A stretch of DNA of 64,000 bases from Dipteronia dyeriana (GCA_032871835.1 CM065300.1:4717768-4781767), one strand, 5' to 3'; shown: positions 31,346 through 43,999, numbered from the stretch's first letter. Translations and numbers: made by a program. Notes: generated by a model not told the origin, from the sequence alone.

Positions 31346-33164
31346 AATGTCCTTTTGCATAAGAAGAGTCATTCTCAAGTTATAGATCCGATGCCACCCA
31401 TACTTCAAAATGTAATTAACGATATTGTTTATCTTCATTCTTCAATTATACAATTTTGACTATTGAAAAACATATTCAATTAAGCATGTCAATCAAAGTT
31501 TATAACTTGCAAATGAAGATATCTAACTAAAACATAAATCAATTCTAATTTGTATATTTAATAATCTTCAATATTCACAAATACAAGTGTATGAATAACT
31601 ATATACAATTATATTAACTATTAACAAATAGAAGAGATGTGTACAAATTGATCTAGAAGAATGTTTGCTTCTCTTTCCTTATAACAATCTTGTCTTACAA
31701 GAAAATGTAGATTTAATGATCTAAAACAAGATACAACAATCTCATAAACACAAATATAGAGAGTAAGGAATAGAGACATTTGACACGTCATTTTTACATA
31801 GTAAACCTTCAAAGAGAAAACATCCACGAGTTGAACCATTTAACCATCTCCGAACAACATCATATTTCATTAGTTGGATAAAAGTATACCCTCAATGCGA
31901 CCAATCCGTGTGATTGTCTACTTCCTATTGGATATCTCTTCTATCCTACCCACAAGTTTTTTACTAGCAAAAAACCTGCCGACACTCAACTTGAAAGCCG
32001 TATGCCTCTAATTGAGTTCGGATTTGCATGCTCTTAGTGGAGACTCCTTTACTCAAGTTAAAACCGCATGTATTGAGTTGGATAATATTGAATTTTCAAA
32101 AAGGAAATATCGCCACTCTTATATTTTTTTCAACTCCATCACTAATTCACTAATGAGTTGGGTTGGATGGAAACCCCCACCCCAAGTTGGATTGGGTATT
32201 TCAAATTTCTTGAGTGTGTACATTTCCTGCATCTATCCTGTTCCATTTACTATATTTACGGATAAAAAGGTTAGGATTGAAAAATCCTTCGGTTTTTGGA
32301 TGTATCTCATAAAAAAAAATATGAATGAATGAAATCAATAATTTTTTTTTTTTATTGACAGAAGAAAAATATTTATTCAAGTATTAATTTTTAATTGGTG
32401 AAAAATACATGAGGAGGAACACATCCTGCACAAAAAAAAATAATTAACAGGAGAAAGCTATATAATTATATATATACTCATATATGACACAACCGAATAA
32501 ACTAATTTTTTTAATTGTAAAGCTATCGGCCGGTATGTAATATATATTCAAATCCAGCATGTTATGAAAAACTGAATCATAAACCAAATAAGTTGTTTGT
32601 TTCAAAAAAGAAAAACAAAACCAAATAAGTAGTCCGACTTCATCAGTCTTGAATTTGGGTACAAAGAATTAGTCAATTTGCATCATAATTCAACGAGTCA
32701 AATCACTCAAATGAACAAACGACATCGGGGTTGGAAGGAGTCAAAATATGTTTTCAAGTTTTTCATTGTATAATCAAATCTTAATAACTTTGTATGTTGC
32801 ATATGAGACAATGAAAGCTTGCCAAATGCCAACTGCTCAAAGAGACAATGAAAGCTTGCTAAATGCCAATGGATGCTGTTAGCACTAATATACTACTTTG
32901 AAAAATAAAACGCTGCTTTATTATGGTAATTAAGAAGAAGACGCGTATAATGGTTGAATTTGCATCATAATTCAAACAACGTCATTGGGTTTGGAATTAA
33001 TGCTTTTATAATGTTCCACACGATGATCTTCTTGTGATTGCATTGACACCTAAATATTAAATTCCATTCCTAGTCGTCTCAAAAACCTCTTTAAGCTGTG
33101 AAGCAAATGCAACAATTTGATCGATCACTTATTTCATCGAAACCCACCTCTCCAGCAATATCAT

Positions 33165-35177
33165 ATGGATGTCAACGATTTAAAACCGCTCACAACGAAG
33201 TCCATTTTGTGCTTCTTGTGCTTCGTTTTTCATTTTCCTTCACTTTATGCAATATCGTTCAAATACCCCAATTTCTTAGACGATTCCAAGATAAACAGAA
33301 GCCGTGAAGTTTCTATCACACCAGATGGATTTCTATCACTCACTAAAAATCAAGCAGACATGAGTAACGGAAACAGCGTTGGTCGCGCTGTATATGCTGA
33401 AGAGATGCATCTTTGGGATGCAGGCACAGGTCAGTTTGCAGATTTCATCACTCATTTTTCCTTCAACATATCGCTGCTTCGTCAGGGTCGATTTGGTGGG
33501 GATGGATTCGCTTTCTTCCTTTCCCCAAATGGCTCTCAGGTTCCTGAACATTCTTTTGGAGGCTGCCTAGCACTATTCACTAAATGCGATGATTTCAACC
33601 CGCCAGATAATCCGACAGTGGCTGTTGAGTTTGATACTTTCAAGAATTCTTATGATTCAAGCAATAATCATGTAGGTATCAATATCAACTCAATCCAATC
33701 GAAAACAAATCTGACGTGGGACACAAGTATGAAAAATGGGTCAAGAGCTAATGCTTGGATCTCTTATAACTCTCAAACGAGTAACTTAAGTTTGTTCTTG
33801 ACCTACCTTGACAACCCAATATTCCTTGGCAATTCTAGCCTTTCTTATGAGGTTAATTTGTCTAAAGTTCTGCCCGAATGGGTCAGTGTAGGATTTTCTT
33901 CTGCAACTGGTGATGGTGTAGAGGTTCATTACATCCTTTCATGGGAGTTCAATTCAACAGAATTGATATCAGGCAAAGGTGAAGATGCTCTTCCACCAAC
34001 GTCTAATAACGAAAACAAAGCACAAGGTGGTGCAAATATTGGAGTGGTGATTGGTTCTGTAGTTGGTGGATTGGTTTTAGTTGGCGGGATTATATCAACA
34101 ATGGTTTTCAGTTGGAGGAAGAGGAGTAGGAAGGCAGAAGATCAGGAGAGTACTGTAGAGTCAGATGATCGTTCCATGGACAACGAATTTGAGCATGGAA
34201 TGGGGCCTAAGAGGTTCTATTATGGTGAAGTGGCTTGTTCAACTAATAACTTCTCCGAAGAAGGGAAACTTGGTGAAGGAGGGTTCGGAGGGGTTTACAG
34301 AGGATTCTTATCTGATTTAAACTTAGACGTCGCTGTTAAAAGGGTCTCAAGACGCTCTAAACAAGGTAAAAAGGAGTACATTGCGGAGGTAAAAATCATT
34401 AGTAGATTAAGACATAAAAATCTCGTACAACTCATTGGTTGGTGTCACGAAAAGGGTGAATTACTTCTTATTTATGAGTTCATGCCAAATGGTAGTCTTG
34501 ATTTTCATTTGTTTAGAGGAGAAAACATGCTTTCTTGGAATGTGAGATATAACATAGCCATCGGGTTAGCTTCTGCGTTGCTTTATCTCCACGAAGAATG
34601 GGAGCAAGGTGTTGTGCATAGGGATATCAAATCCAGCAACGTAATGCTGGATTCAAATTTCAATGCCAAGCTTGGAGATTTTGGTCTCGCCAGACTTATG
34701 GATAATGAGTTAGGCCTCAAAACTACAGGTTTAGCCGGAACATTTGGCTACATGGCACCGGAGTATATTAGCACTGGCAAGGCCAGTAAAGGATCTGATG
34801 TTTATAGCTTCGGGGTGGTAGCTTTGGAAATTGCATGTGGAAGAAGATCGGTGGAACCCAAAAATGTCGAATCTCAGGTATCACTAGTAACTTGGGTTTG
34901 GGAGGCATATGGAAATGGAAGGCTAGTTGACGTGGCTGATGAAAAATTGGGAAGCGATTTTGACTTGTCAGAAATAGAGTGTTTGATGATGGTTGGACTT
35001 TGGTGTGCTCATCCAGACCATAATCTAAGACCATCTATGAGACAAGTTTTACAGGTTCTTAATTTTGAATTGGCTTTGCCAAATCTTCCACAACAGATGC
35101 CTGTTCCTAGATATGATCTGCCTACTTCTTCAGCTAGCTCAACTGAGCCCTTACTGTTGACCTCTTCCACTGTCTGA
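33165..35177 (+). CDS. L-type lectin-domain receptor kinase (LecRK, clade IX-like), intronless
   Basis: A plasma-membrane receptor kinase with an outside legume-lectin domain and a cytoplasmic Ser/Thr kinase; clade IX members act in immunity and cell-death signalling. The ATG at 33165 (MDVNDLKP) is preferred over the in-frame ATG at 33117 because a signal peptide follows directly (SILCFLCFVFHFPSLYA); the product is 670 aa. The lectin domain covers about 30-265, with the signature AVEFDTFKN and HVGININS. The membrane segment is about 292-317 (GVVIGSVVGGLVLVGGII). Kinase about 349-625: GEGGFGGV loop, VAVKRV lysine (about 391), HRDIKSSN (about 485), DFG (about 505), APE (about 531). All key residues are present, so it is probably active. 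It has a dead paralogue at 49709-57747. Confidence 0.95.
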   Translation: MDVNDLKPLTTKSILCFLCFVFHFPSLYAISFKYPNFLDDSKINRSREVSITPDGFLSLTKNQADMSNGNSVGRAVYAEEMHLWDAGTGQFADFITHFSFNISLLRQGRFGGDGFAFFLSPNGSQVPEHSFGGCLALFTKCDDFNPPDNPTVAVEFDTFKNSYDSSNNHVGININSIQSKTNLTWDTSMKNGSRANAWISYNSQTSNLSLFLTYLDNPIFLGNSSLSYEVNLSKVLPEWVSVGFSSATGDGVEVHYILSWEFNSTELISGKGEDALPPTSNNENKAQGGANIGVVIGSVVGGLVLVGGIISTMVFSWRKRSRKAEDQESTVESDDRSMDNEFEHGMGPKRFYYGEVACSTNNFSEEGKLGEGGFGGVYRGFLSDLNLDVAVKRVSRRSKQGKKEYIAEVKIISRLRHKNLVQLIGWCHEKGELLLIYEFMPNGSLDFHLFRGENMLSWNVRYNIAIGLASALLYLHEEWEQGVVHRDIKSSNVMLDSNFNAKLGDFGLARLMDNELGLKTTGLAGTFGYMAPEYISTGKASKGSDVYSFGVVALEIACGRRSVEPKNVESQVSLVTWVWEAYGNGRLVDVADEKLGSDFDLSEIECLMMVGLWCAHPDHNLRPSMRQVLQVLNFELALPNLPQQMPVPRYDLPTSSASSTEPLLLTSSTV

Positions 35178-36510
35178 CTTGGTAATTAATTGATCATTAT
35201 TATTTTTTGAACTATTTCAATTTAATGATTCGAAAAAGAAATACATAACTCGAACTTACGACTTTCATTGGTATAGGTGGGAGAGATATATCACTTAATC
35301 AACTCTGTCTTATCGACTTGGTAAATTAGTTTAGTTGCATAGATTTCTAAATTATTGGGTCTTGTTTTATCGATATAAACGTTATAATTGTTTCATTCTA
35401 TCATTTAGGTAACTTGTTCTAATGTTTTGATTATATCCTAAAATTCACATTTTATCCTAGTAGGCTCATCCAATAAATTTACTCCCTATCAAATACTTTG
35501 AATGATTTTTTTCTTCTTCTTATTTTTAATATAAATAATTTTATATTAGAAGAAAAACATAAATCTTTTTTAAAAATATCAACCACCTAACATAGTTCAA
35601 TTTCCAAATAAGATCACATCCATTCTTTACAAATTTCACAAATAAAATAACTTTAAATAATATAAAATAACTCACCATCTGTCTTATTCAATATCAAACT
35701 ACCCGTATATGAGTCTTGTTCAAAAACTGTATGCGGTTTTTTTTTGTTAGTAACTATAATTAATTTTGGATAGATTTTTATATTATTATGGTTTGATATA
35801 TTTTTATAAAGAAAATATATATTTTTTGAATAATATAAAAAAACAAATAAAAATTTGACTAATTATTAAAATAATTAAGTGCTTAACTGTCTTTATGATG
35901 TAAAATATAATAAAAATAAATAAAAAAATAAATTACCTATATACATATGAATGCTTTCGTTAAGTTTAATTAATGATGATTTTATTTTTTTATTTTTTAA
36001 AGAAAAATATTTTTATTGACATGATAAATGAATATAATTTTACTAAAACAAAATATATATTACATTTAAAAGTCAATGAAAATGAAAGTCCATATCTTTT
36101 GAAACTAAAGTTTATGAAAGTTTTTTAAAATAAAAATCTATGAAAGCTGTTCATAATTTTGTAAAGTTTATAAAAGTACATAAAATCTACCAAAGTTATC
36201 AACTTAAAAAAGTCATTTGAAATCCTAATTGAATACACACTCCTTAAATTATTTCTATGATTCTATTAGTTTGAGATTGGTATTTCTTCAAAATAAATAA
36301 ATAAATCTTGTGAACATATCTATTTTCTAATCATTTTATTACAGCACGTTTCACATGATAACATTACAAAATAGTTAATTACCAATTATGAAATATTCTT
36401 CCTCATAATCTATTTTTCACCCATTGTTTTACAAATAAATAAATAAGTAAATAAATAAGGCTGAAAATGTTAATGTAAGGAAGATAAATGTGCAACTTTC
36501 CTCCATACAG
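35178..36510. other. LecRK 3' flank (copy A), AT-rich
   Basis: No gene is supported. The region matches 57748-59134 over most of its length, including CTTATCGACTTGGTAAATTAG and the AGTCAATGAAAATGAAAG-type block. Around 35245-35320 the reverse strand resembles a repeat found widely in plants (AGTTGATTAAGTGATATATC), possibly a SINE; this is a weak guess. Confidence 0.45.
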
Positions 36511-37036
36511 TGTTGTAAAAGTCGTTAGGCGCTAGTCAGACGACGACCCACCGACCACCGTCTAGCGCTTAGGGGGGCTAATCGGAGGCTAGGCAGATGG
36601 TCGGAAGTCGGTTGTTGGTTGTTCGACGGTAAGCCGACGACTAGCCGAAAATATATATATTTTATATTAAATTGTAATTGAGTAAATATCATTATATTTC
36701 ATATATTTTCATTTATTGAAAAGTTACAACATACTACACACTAACACTTGCATAGTTGTATATAAATTATAAAGTATAAACCTTAAATTACGTATAATTA
36801 AAAAGAAAAAAAAGTTGTAAAACATACATTACAGTATTAGTGTATTATACACCAACACAAGACACTAACACATGTAACACACTAACACATGTAACACCAT
36901 ACATCACTAACACCATATAGCTTTCATAACACATCAACTCACTATAACACCATACAACCTTCATAACACACTAACTCACTAACTCACACCAACACCAGTA
37001 CACCACACAACTTCTTCTCATTTGGGCCTAAAACTT
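36511..37036. mobile_element. Truncated hAT-like element start
   Basis: CAGTGTTGTAAAAGTCG at about 36508 followed by GTTAGGCGCTAG resembles hAT terminal sequence common in plants. It interrupts the match between copies A and B exactly there. A run of ACACTAACAC/AACACCATAC short repeats follows to 37000. The far end was not found and the copia element begins at 37042, so this is a remnant. Confidence 0.45.
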
Positions 37037-37041
37037 GGGTG

Positions 37042-37673
37042 TGTTGTCGAGAAGAAATTGCAAGCACACAAATCTAAACACAAAATAGAAAGCAATAATA
37101 AAAGAAGACATAAAATATTTTACATGGTTCAGCAATTTACCTACGTCCACGGAGCGTACCGCACTCAATCCACTATATCTCAGAGTTGATTACAATCTCT
37201 CTGTCTCTCTTTCAATCTCTCTACAATTGCTCTCTCTCTCTAGCAATTTTCTCACACACTACGCACTATTTTTTCTGCTATATTCTTCTCTATTTTTTAA
37301 GTACAAATAATGGTGGTATTTATATGAGAGCACTAGGGTTAGTCAAAATCCCAATTGGAATCTATTTCCTATTCCAATTACTTGTGCATGCAGGATTTCT
37401 TATTTCTCGTGAAACCCGTCTCTACCGCTGTTTGGACCGTTGTGTGGGCACATGGCTGCACCGCGGTCCACAACGCGTAACACGCCTGTGGAACTCCGCT
37501 CCACAGACCGCGGTGTGTGCATCTTGTCTACACCGCGGTACGCACAGCATGTCACCTCTGTGATTCTTCGCCGTGTGTGCTGCGGTCTGGGTCATTGCCT
37601 CTGCCACGGTCGCCGCCGCACCACCTGCCAGAATTGTTTTCTTCATTTGTTTCTGGCTTCACATAACCCAACA
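37042..37673 (-). repeat. Copia 3' LTR (left in the window)
   Basis: It is the 3' LTR in element orientation. It has the same length as the 5' LTR (632 bp), and the polypurine tract adjoins it at 37674-37690. Confidence 0.93.
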
Positions 37674-38042
37674 ATCTCCCACTTGGAGACTGAAACTCAA
37701 TAGGCGTTCTCCATCCTTCCTTGATGACTTAGTGGGTAAATAACGGTGCACTCATTCTCCATGTTTTTACTCTTGAAGACCCACTGAAGTTACGCATAAC
37801 TCCAGATTTTCAGTAGTGACTGGCTTGGTTAACATGTCAGTCGGATTCTTAGTTCCTGTAATCTTTACTAGCTTCAACACTCATTCTTCAATTAATGATC
37901 GAATGAAGTGGTAGCACAGGTCTATATGCTTGGTCCTAGAATGGAACGCTGAATTCTTGACCAAGTGTATTGCACTTTGACTGTCTCTATGCAACACATT
38001 CATCACCTGATCGAATCCCAACTCGGCTAATAACCCTTGTAA

Positions 38043-41000
38043 CTATATCAGCTCTTTGCTTGCTTCTGTCATAGCTACATACTCAGCTTCTGTTGTAGAG
38101 ATTGCCACTATCTTCTGCAACTGGAACACCCAACTAACTGCAGTATTTGCCATTGTAAACACATATCCGGTGGTACTTCTTCTATAACCCACTTCTCCGA
38201 TAAAATCTGAATCCACATAACCTTCCAGCTTGAGTTCATCTCTTTTGAAGGTTAGCACTTTTTTGTCGTACACTGCAAGTATCTTAGGATCCATTTCACG
38301 GCCTCTCAGTGAGGCTTGCCCGGATTGGACATGTAGCAGCTCACAACTCCCACTGCTTGGGAAATGTCAGGTCTTGTGCAAGTTATGGCATACATTAGAC
38401 TTCCAATGGCTGAAGCATAATGAACTCTAGCCATGAAGTCCTTCTCTTCTTCCGTCTTCGGACTCTGATCCTTAGACAACTTGAAGTGACTAGCTAAAGG
38501 TGTTCTTACTGGTTTAGCATTTCCCATGCTGAATCTCTGTAACACCTTCCGAACGTACTCTGATTGTGAAAGCTTCAATGTACCTTTCTGTTCGTTTCTG
38601 CTAATCCTCATTCCAAGATTTTGATTTGCTGGACCCAAATCCTCCATCTCGAATTCACTCGAAAGTTACTTCTTCAAATTATTTATCTCTTCTAAATCTG
38701 CACCAGCTACTAACATGTCATTAACATAAAGTAGCAATATTATAAAGTTGGACTTAACCTTTTTGAAGTAGCAGCAGTGGTCAACATTGCATCTCAAGTA
38801 ACCATTCCTTTGCATGAACCCATCGAACTTCTTGTACCACTGTCGGGGAGCTTGTTTTAAACCATACAAGCTCTTCATCAACTTGCATACCAACTCTTCC
38901 TCGCCATCTTCCGTAAACCCCTCTGGTTGCTTCATGTATATCTCTTCCTACAAATCTCCATGAAGAAAGGCAGTTTTCACATCTAACTGCTCCAGATATA
39001 ACCCTTTTGCTGCTACAATACTTGACACTAACCGGATCGTAGTTAGTTTAACAACAGGAGAAATTTTTTAAGAGTAGTCGATATTGGAAACCTTTGACTA
39101 TGAGTTGTGCCTTGTATCTCTTGGAACCGTCATGTTCCTCCTTGATCCGATACACACATTTATTCTGTAGGGCTTTCTTTCCTTCAGGCAACTTGGTTAA
39201 CTCCCAAGTTTGGTTAGATGCCCACGACTCCATCTCATCCTTCATTGTAAGCTCCCACTTGCTCACATCTTCTCTCTGACAAGCTTCATCATAGAACTCA
39301 GATTCTCCCGCATCTGTCAGCAGCATGTAGTGCAAATATTTCCTATTTGGTATAGGAGTTCGAGTTGATCTTCTCAATGTATTATGGACCTATGTTATTG
39401 GAACATCTCTAGGTGGGATTGGTTCTTATACCTGGGGCTGCACACCTTGCTATTCATCATTCTGTTTGATATGTTCCATGATCTCTCTATCCCGTACATC
39501 ATTGGTCCAAAAAACTCTGGCTCTTTCGGCTCAGACATCTGTGTGTTCCTGTCTTTGTACATGACTCTTTCGTTGAAGACAACGTCTCTACTTCTGATCA
39601 TCTTACGGTTTTGGTCATCTCACAGCTTGTAACCAAAGTCATCCTTTCCATAGCCTACCAAAGCACACTTTACTGACTTGGCGTCTAGCTTACTCCGCGC
39701 ATGGTCACCTACATATACATAAGAGACACACCCAAACACTTTAAGGTGAGAAAGTTTTACTTCTTTTCCAGTCCAGATATCTTCTGGTACAGCGAGGTCC
39801 AAAGGCTTTGATGGTCCTCTGTTGATCAAACATGCTGTTGTATTGACTGCTTCTGCCCAGAACTGTTTTGGCAGCCCTGAGTGTAGCCTCATGCTTATGG
39901 CTCTCTCAGTCAATATTCTGTTCATCTGTTCTGCTATGCCATTCTGATGTGGGGTTCTAGGAACCGTCCTACTGAGCTTCATCCCATTTTGGTAGCAAAA
40001 CCTCTTGAACTCATTGTCTTCATATTCTTCACCATTGTCTGAATGCAGTTTTTTGATCTTCAAACCTGTCTCATTCTCAACCATGGCTTTCCATCTCCTG
40101 AAAGCATCAAATACCTCAGACTTGTATTTTATAAAGTAAACCCATACCTTTCTGGAATGATCATCGATGAAAGTGACGAAGTACAGTTTACCTCCAGTTG
40201 ATGAGACTGAAGCTGGACCCCAAACATCAGTGTGCACTAGTTTCAGCTTCTCTTTTACCGGTGTTCTTCCGGTCCTCTTGAAGCTCACTCATTTCTGTTT
40301 TCCTAGAATGCAACTCTCATAGAAATCAACTTCTACGGATTTTAAATCTGGCAAATTACCTTTTGAATGCAGACACTTCAACCATTGAGAACTTATGTGC
40401 CCAAATCTATGATGCCACAAGTTCGAATCGTCTTTGCTTTCCGCCATAACAACTGAACCACACTCATTCGTGGTTGTGTAAAGCGACCCATTCTTACTTC
40501 CTCAGACGATTGTCATTGCACCTTTCGAAATCTTCCACTTATCACCTGTGAAAGTCGTCATAAAAACATATGACGCCAGTTGTCAAATGGAGATCAAATT
40601 CTTCCTTAAGTCCGGTATATTCCTCACATTGTCGATCTTCCAAACTGACCCTTGCAATTGAATCTTCACATCTCCCTTCTCGGTAATGTCGCATGCTTGA
40701 TCGTCACCAAGATACACTTTACCCATATTTCTGGAGACGTAGTTCTCGAGCAATTCCCTATGAAGTGTGGCATGGAATGACGCTCCCGAATCCAAGACCC
40801 AGGACTCCGTCTTGCTTTCTAACGAGCAGATAAGGCAGTCATCTGACTCATCCGATACACAGTTCGCACTGCTCTTGCCTTTATATTTCTTCTCAGATTT
40901 ACACTCATACGAGAGATGACCTTTCTTACCACAATTCCAGCATTCAGCATCCCTTTTGCTTCGTTGTTGGTTTCCCGAATAGTTAGCCTCATTTCTTGAT

Positions 41001-41800
41001 TTGGACTTACCTCTAGACTTTGATATTCCCTGTTGACTTGTGTTTCGATTTCTGCCTCTGCCTTCTCTACCTTCCAAACTCAATGTTGAAGATGTAGATG
41101 CCCCTGATCCCTCTTCACGCATCCTGATCTCTTCCGTCATGATCATGTTTATAACCTGCCGAAGATTCAACTTTTCTTTCCCGAACGAGTTGGCAATCAA
41201 CTGGCATGTCGTTTTAAAACTTTATAGCATTTGGGTGAGTAGAAATGCCACCATAAACTCCTCATCAAACCCCATAGATAAAGAACACAACCCATCCTTT
41301 ACTTCATTGAACTGGTTCAGAAAATCTTTAAAGTTTTGACCCTCTGCCATCTTCAAGGTTGATAACTTCTTGACAAGATGGACTTTCCTTACCGCAGAAG
41401 GCTGTTTGTATATGTATGATATGGTATCCATTAGATATTTGGATGTATGTTGATCTTTTACGTTGAAGACGACCTGCTATGTCAAACTGAGACGAATTGC
41501 TCCCAATGCTTTCCTGTCCAGGAGTTCAAAGTCATCATCATCCATGTTCTTCGGTTTTCGTTTCTTTTCCCAATCTTCATCGGTCATATCCTTTGGTCTC
41601 TCTTTTATCGACCAATACAGATCCTTCTGGTACAGATAATCTTCCATCTGCATCTTCCAGAAGCTGAAAGTCAAACCATTAAATTTCTCAATTTTATGCG
41701 TTTCCTTCTCTGACCCCATCTCCACGACGAAATTGATGACCTCTAGAGAACCTAGATTTGTGTGAATAATATGCTCCAACCCGGAGCTTTGATACCAATT
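38043..41800 (-). pseudogene. Copia gag-pol remnant
   Basis: Order along the minus strand is gag, protease, integrase, reverse transcriptase, RNase H, which is the copia order. A gag core lies at about 41222-41710. A CCHC zinc knuckle lies at about 40901-40942 (CWNCGKKGHLSYEC). The protease DSGAS motif is near 40785. The integrase core is in 39620-40288. Reverse transcriptase is in 38306-38935, and its catalytic box reads YVNDM where YVDDM is normal. RNase H is in 38043-38294. Stops and frame changes split the polyprotein into at least nine pieces. The element therefore cannot move by its own proteins. Confidence 0.9.
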
Positions 41801-41975
41801 GTTGTCGAGAATAAATTGCAAGCACACAAATCTAAACACAAAATAGAAAGCAATGATAAAAGAAGACACAAAAGATTTTACGTGGTTCAGTAATTTGCCT
41901 ACGTCCACGGAGCGCACCGCACTCAACTTAGATTTGTGTGAATAATATTCCCCAACCCGAAGCTTTGATACCTAT
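41752..41975 (-). repeat. Duplicated LTR-end plus PBS segment
   Basis: About 176 bp are present twice in tandem. The block at 41752-41927 (TAGATTTGTGTGAATAATAT, PBS, then the first ~128 bp of plus-strand LTR sequence) is followed by a second PBS block at 41930-41975 adjoining the full LTR. The truncated LTR begins TGTTGTCG at 41800 and stops at about 41927. Confidence 0.85.
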
Positions 41976-42607
41976 TGTTGTCGAGAAGAAATTGCAAGCA
42001 CACACATCTAAACACAAAATAGAAAGTAATGATAAAAGAAGACACACAAGATTTTACGTGGTTCAGCAATTTTCCTACGTCCACGGAGCGCACCGCACTC
42101 AATCCACTATATCTCAGAGTTGATTACAATCTCTTTGTCTCTCTTTCAGTCTCTCTACAATTGCTCTCTCTCTCTAGCAATTTTCTCACACACAACGCAC
42201 TATTTTTTCTGCTCTATTCTTCTCTCTTTTTTAAGTACAAATAATGGTGGTATTTATATGAAAGCACTAGGGTTAGTCAAAATCCCAATTGGAATCTATT
42301 TTCTATTCCAATTACTTGTGCACGCAGGATTTTCTATTTCTCGCGAAACCCGTCTCTACCGCGGTCTGGACAGCTGTGTGGGCATATGCATACGCCGCGG
42401 TCCACAACGCGTACCACGCCTGTGGAAATCCGCTCCACAAACTGTGGTGTGTGCATCTTGTCTGCGCCGCGGTACGCACAACATGTCACCTCTGTGATTC
42501 TTCGTTGTGTGTGACGCGGTCTGGGTCATTGCCTCAGCCGCGGTCGCCGCGGCGCCACCTGCTAGAATTGTTTTCTTCACTTGTTTCTGGTTTCACATAA
42601 CCTAACA
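41976..42607 (-). repeat. Copia 5' LTR (right in the window)
   Basis: It is the 5' LTR in element orientation, 632 bp, TG...CA ended. The primer-binding site adjoins at 41960-41975. Confidence 0.93.
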
Positions 42608-42816
42608 GGGTGTAATGTGATGCACCCAAGAATCTTTCCTCATTTGGATAGCTGATCTAGAATGTGTCTCTAATTTTACTGTATATAGCTTTAGTGTTTG
42701 AGTTTTTTTTTTTGAACTTGCATGGTTTGATATGTATAGTGTTCTTTTAGTTATTAATTAAGGAACAATTTTTTATTATTATTATTTGTTGGGTTTTGAA
42801 GCAGAGATGTATCTAA

Positions 42817-43663
42817 GGGCCCGTCCTGTAAGCGTTTTTCAGTTGCTGTTTTTCGAAAATAAAAATAAAAATGAAAACAATATTTTTGGTTTCATTTTCG
42901 ATTTCTGAAAACGTGTCTGGTAACAAATACTGAAAGTTGTATTTTGAAAATGAAAACGGAAAAAACGAGTCTGGTAGGTTAACCGAAAACTATCAAAAAT
43001 TGAAATATCAATTTTAGTATTTTGTTTAATATTATTACAACTATAAACAAATTGATTAAATAATTAACCAATATAATTTTTGTATTATAATTTTTAAATT
43101 AAACAAAAGTAACACATCAAAAATTAATTCAAAAAAACGTATCAAAAAATGAATTAATCAAAACTAAACTCTTAAATTATAAATAAATAATTATAATATA
43201 TATATATATATTATATAATAAAAATATAATTGTATATATTATATTAATATATATATATACTAATATTTAATATATTATAATAATATATATATTATTTTAT
43301 ATATTAAAAATTATTATGGAATATTATTATATTTTTTATATTACATTTGTTATATTACATTATTATATATAATAATACATAATATATGACATTATATCCT
43401 ATGTAAATATATAATATCAAATATTATATATATATATATATATTATAATATATTATTATATATTTATAAATCATAATATATATAGTATTAATATACATAT
43501 ATATATATATATATAATTATATCGAATAATATATAATATATTATTATGTTTATATATAAATATAATATTTTATAATATTTTATATATATGATATATTAAT
43601 ATTATATGATATATTATATATTAATTTACTAATTATGTAAATATAATATTATATACATAAAAT

Positions 43664-43694
<31 letters not shown>

Positions 43695-43999
43695 TTATAA
43701 TTATAATATATATATATATATAAGAGGGGTACTTTGGTAATTTAAAAATCTTGTTCCGTCTTGTCCTAGTTATATCAAATGCATAACAGTACAATTAATA
43801 GTTTAATATTTTTTTTTAGTATAAAAAAAATGAAAAAAAAAAACAAAAAACGAAAAACAAGTATTTTATGTTTTTCAAATATTTCACTTTTAACACTGGT
43901 TTTGTTTTTGAAAATAAAATGAAATACGGTAAGATTTTTGAAGTCGTTTTTTAAAAATAAAAACGAAAACAGACTGAAAATCAGCTGCAGGACAGAGTC
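42817..43999. mobile_element. PIF/Harbinger-like non-autonomous element, copy 2, nested
   Basis: The left end GGGCCCGTCCTGTAAGCG and the right end read inward GACTCTGTCCTGCAGC form inverted repeats. TAA flanks on both sides (42814-42816, 44000-44002). It is inserted 12 bp inside the hAT element. It is colinear with 20817-21540. The centre is a huge AT microsatellite. No transposase frame was found. Confidence 0.88.
43185..43725 (+). repeat. Expanded AT-rich low-complexity tract (about 540 bp)
   Basis: Almost only A and T, made of TATATA, TAATATATTA and similar words, with many self-complementary stretches. The same position in the 20.8-kb copy has only about 70 bp of such sequence (21170-21235). 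Confidence 0.9.

Larger units (their letters stand above)
29945..36510 (+). repeat. Segmental duplication, copy A (with intact LecRK)
   Basis: Copy A matches copy B (42652-63450) in order. Paired blocks include 29950/42660 (TGTGTCTCTAATTTT), 30100/44680 (CAAGTACTCACATTGGCAAC), 32180/46020, 32500/48590 (AAAGCTATCGGCCGGTAT), the LecRK gene 33165-35177 against 49709-57747, and the 3' flank 35200-36505 against 57760-59134 plus 63386-63440. Copy B is far longer only because of insertions. Some blocks differ by indels, so the duplication is not recent. Confidence 0.85.
37042..42607 (-). mobile_element. Ty1/copia LTR retrotransposon, decayed, complete ends
   Basis: LTRs of 632 bp each (37042-37673 and 41976-42607) start TGTTGTCG and end in AACA. 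GGGTG flanks at 37037-37041 and 42608-42612 form a perfect 5-bp target duplication. The element runs on the minus strand. Next to the right-hand LTR lies a primer-binding site like GGTATCAAAGC (initiator-Met tRNA type). Next to the left-hand LTR lies a polypurine tract, AAGTGGGAGAT on the minus strand. The two LTRs differ at many sites in their GC-rich middle, so the insertion is not young. Confidence 0.95.

Noticed and set aside
33098..33307. Alternative frame overlapping the LecRK start
   Set aside because: The lectin/kinase frame is far longer and has a signal peptide; the overlapping frame has no family features.
37186..37703. Open frames of 87-125 residues at 37.2-37.7 kb and again at 42.1-42.6 kb
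   Set aside because: Both sets are the same LTR read on the plus strand, opposite to the element; they are shadows of the copia LTRs.
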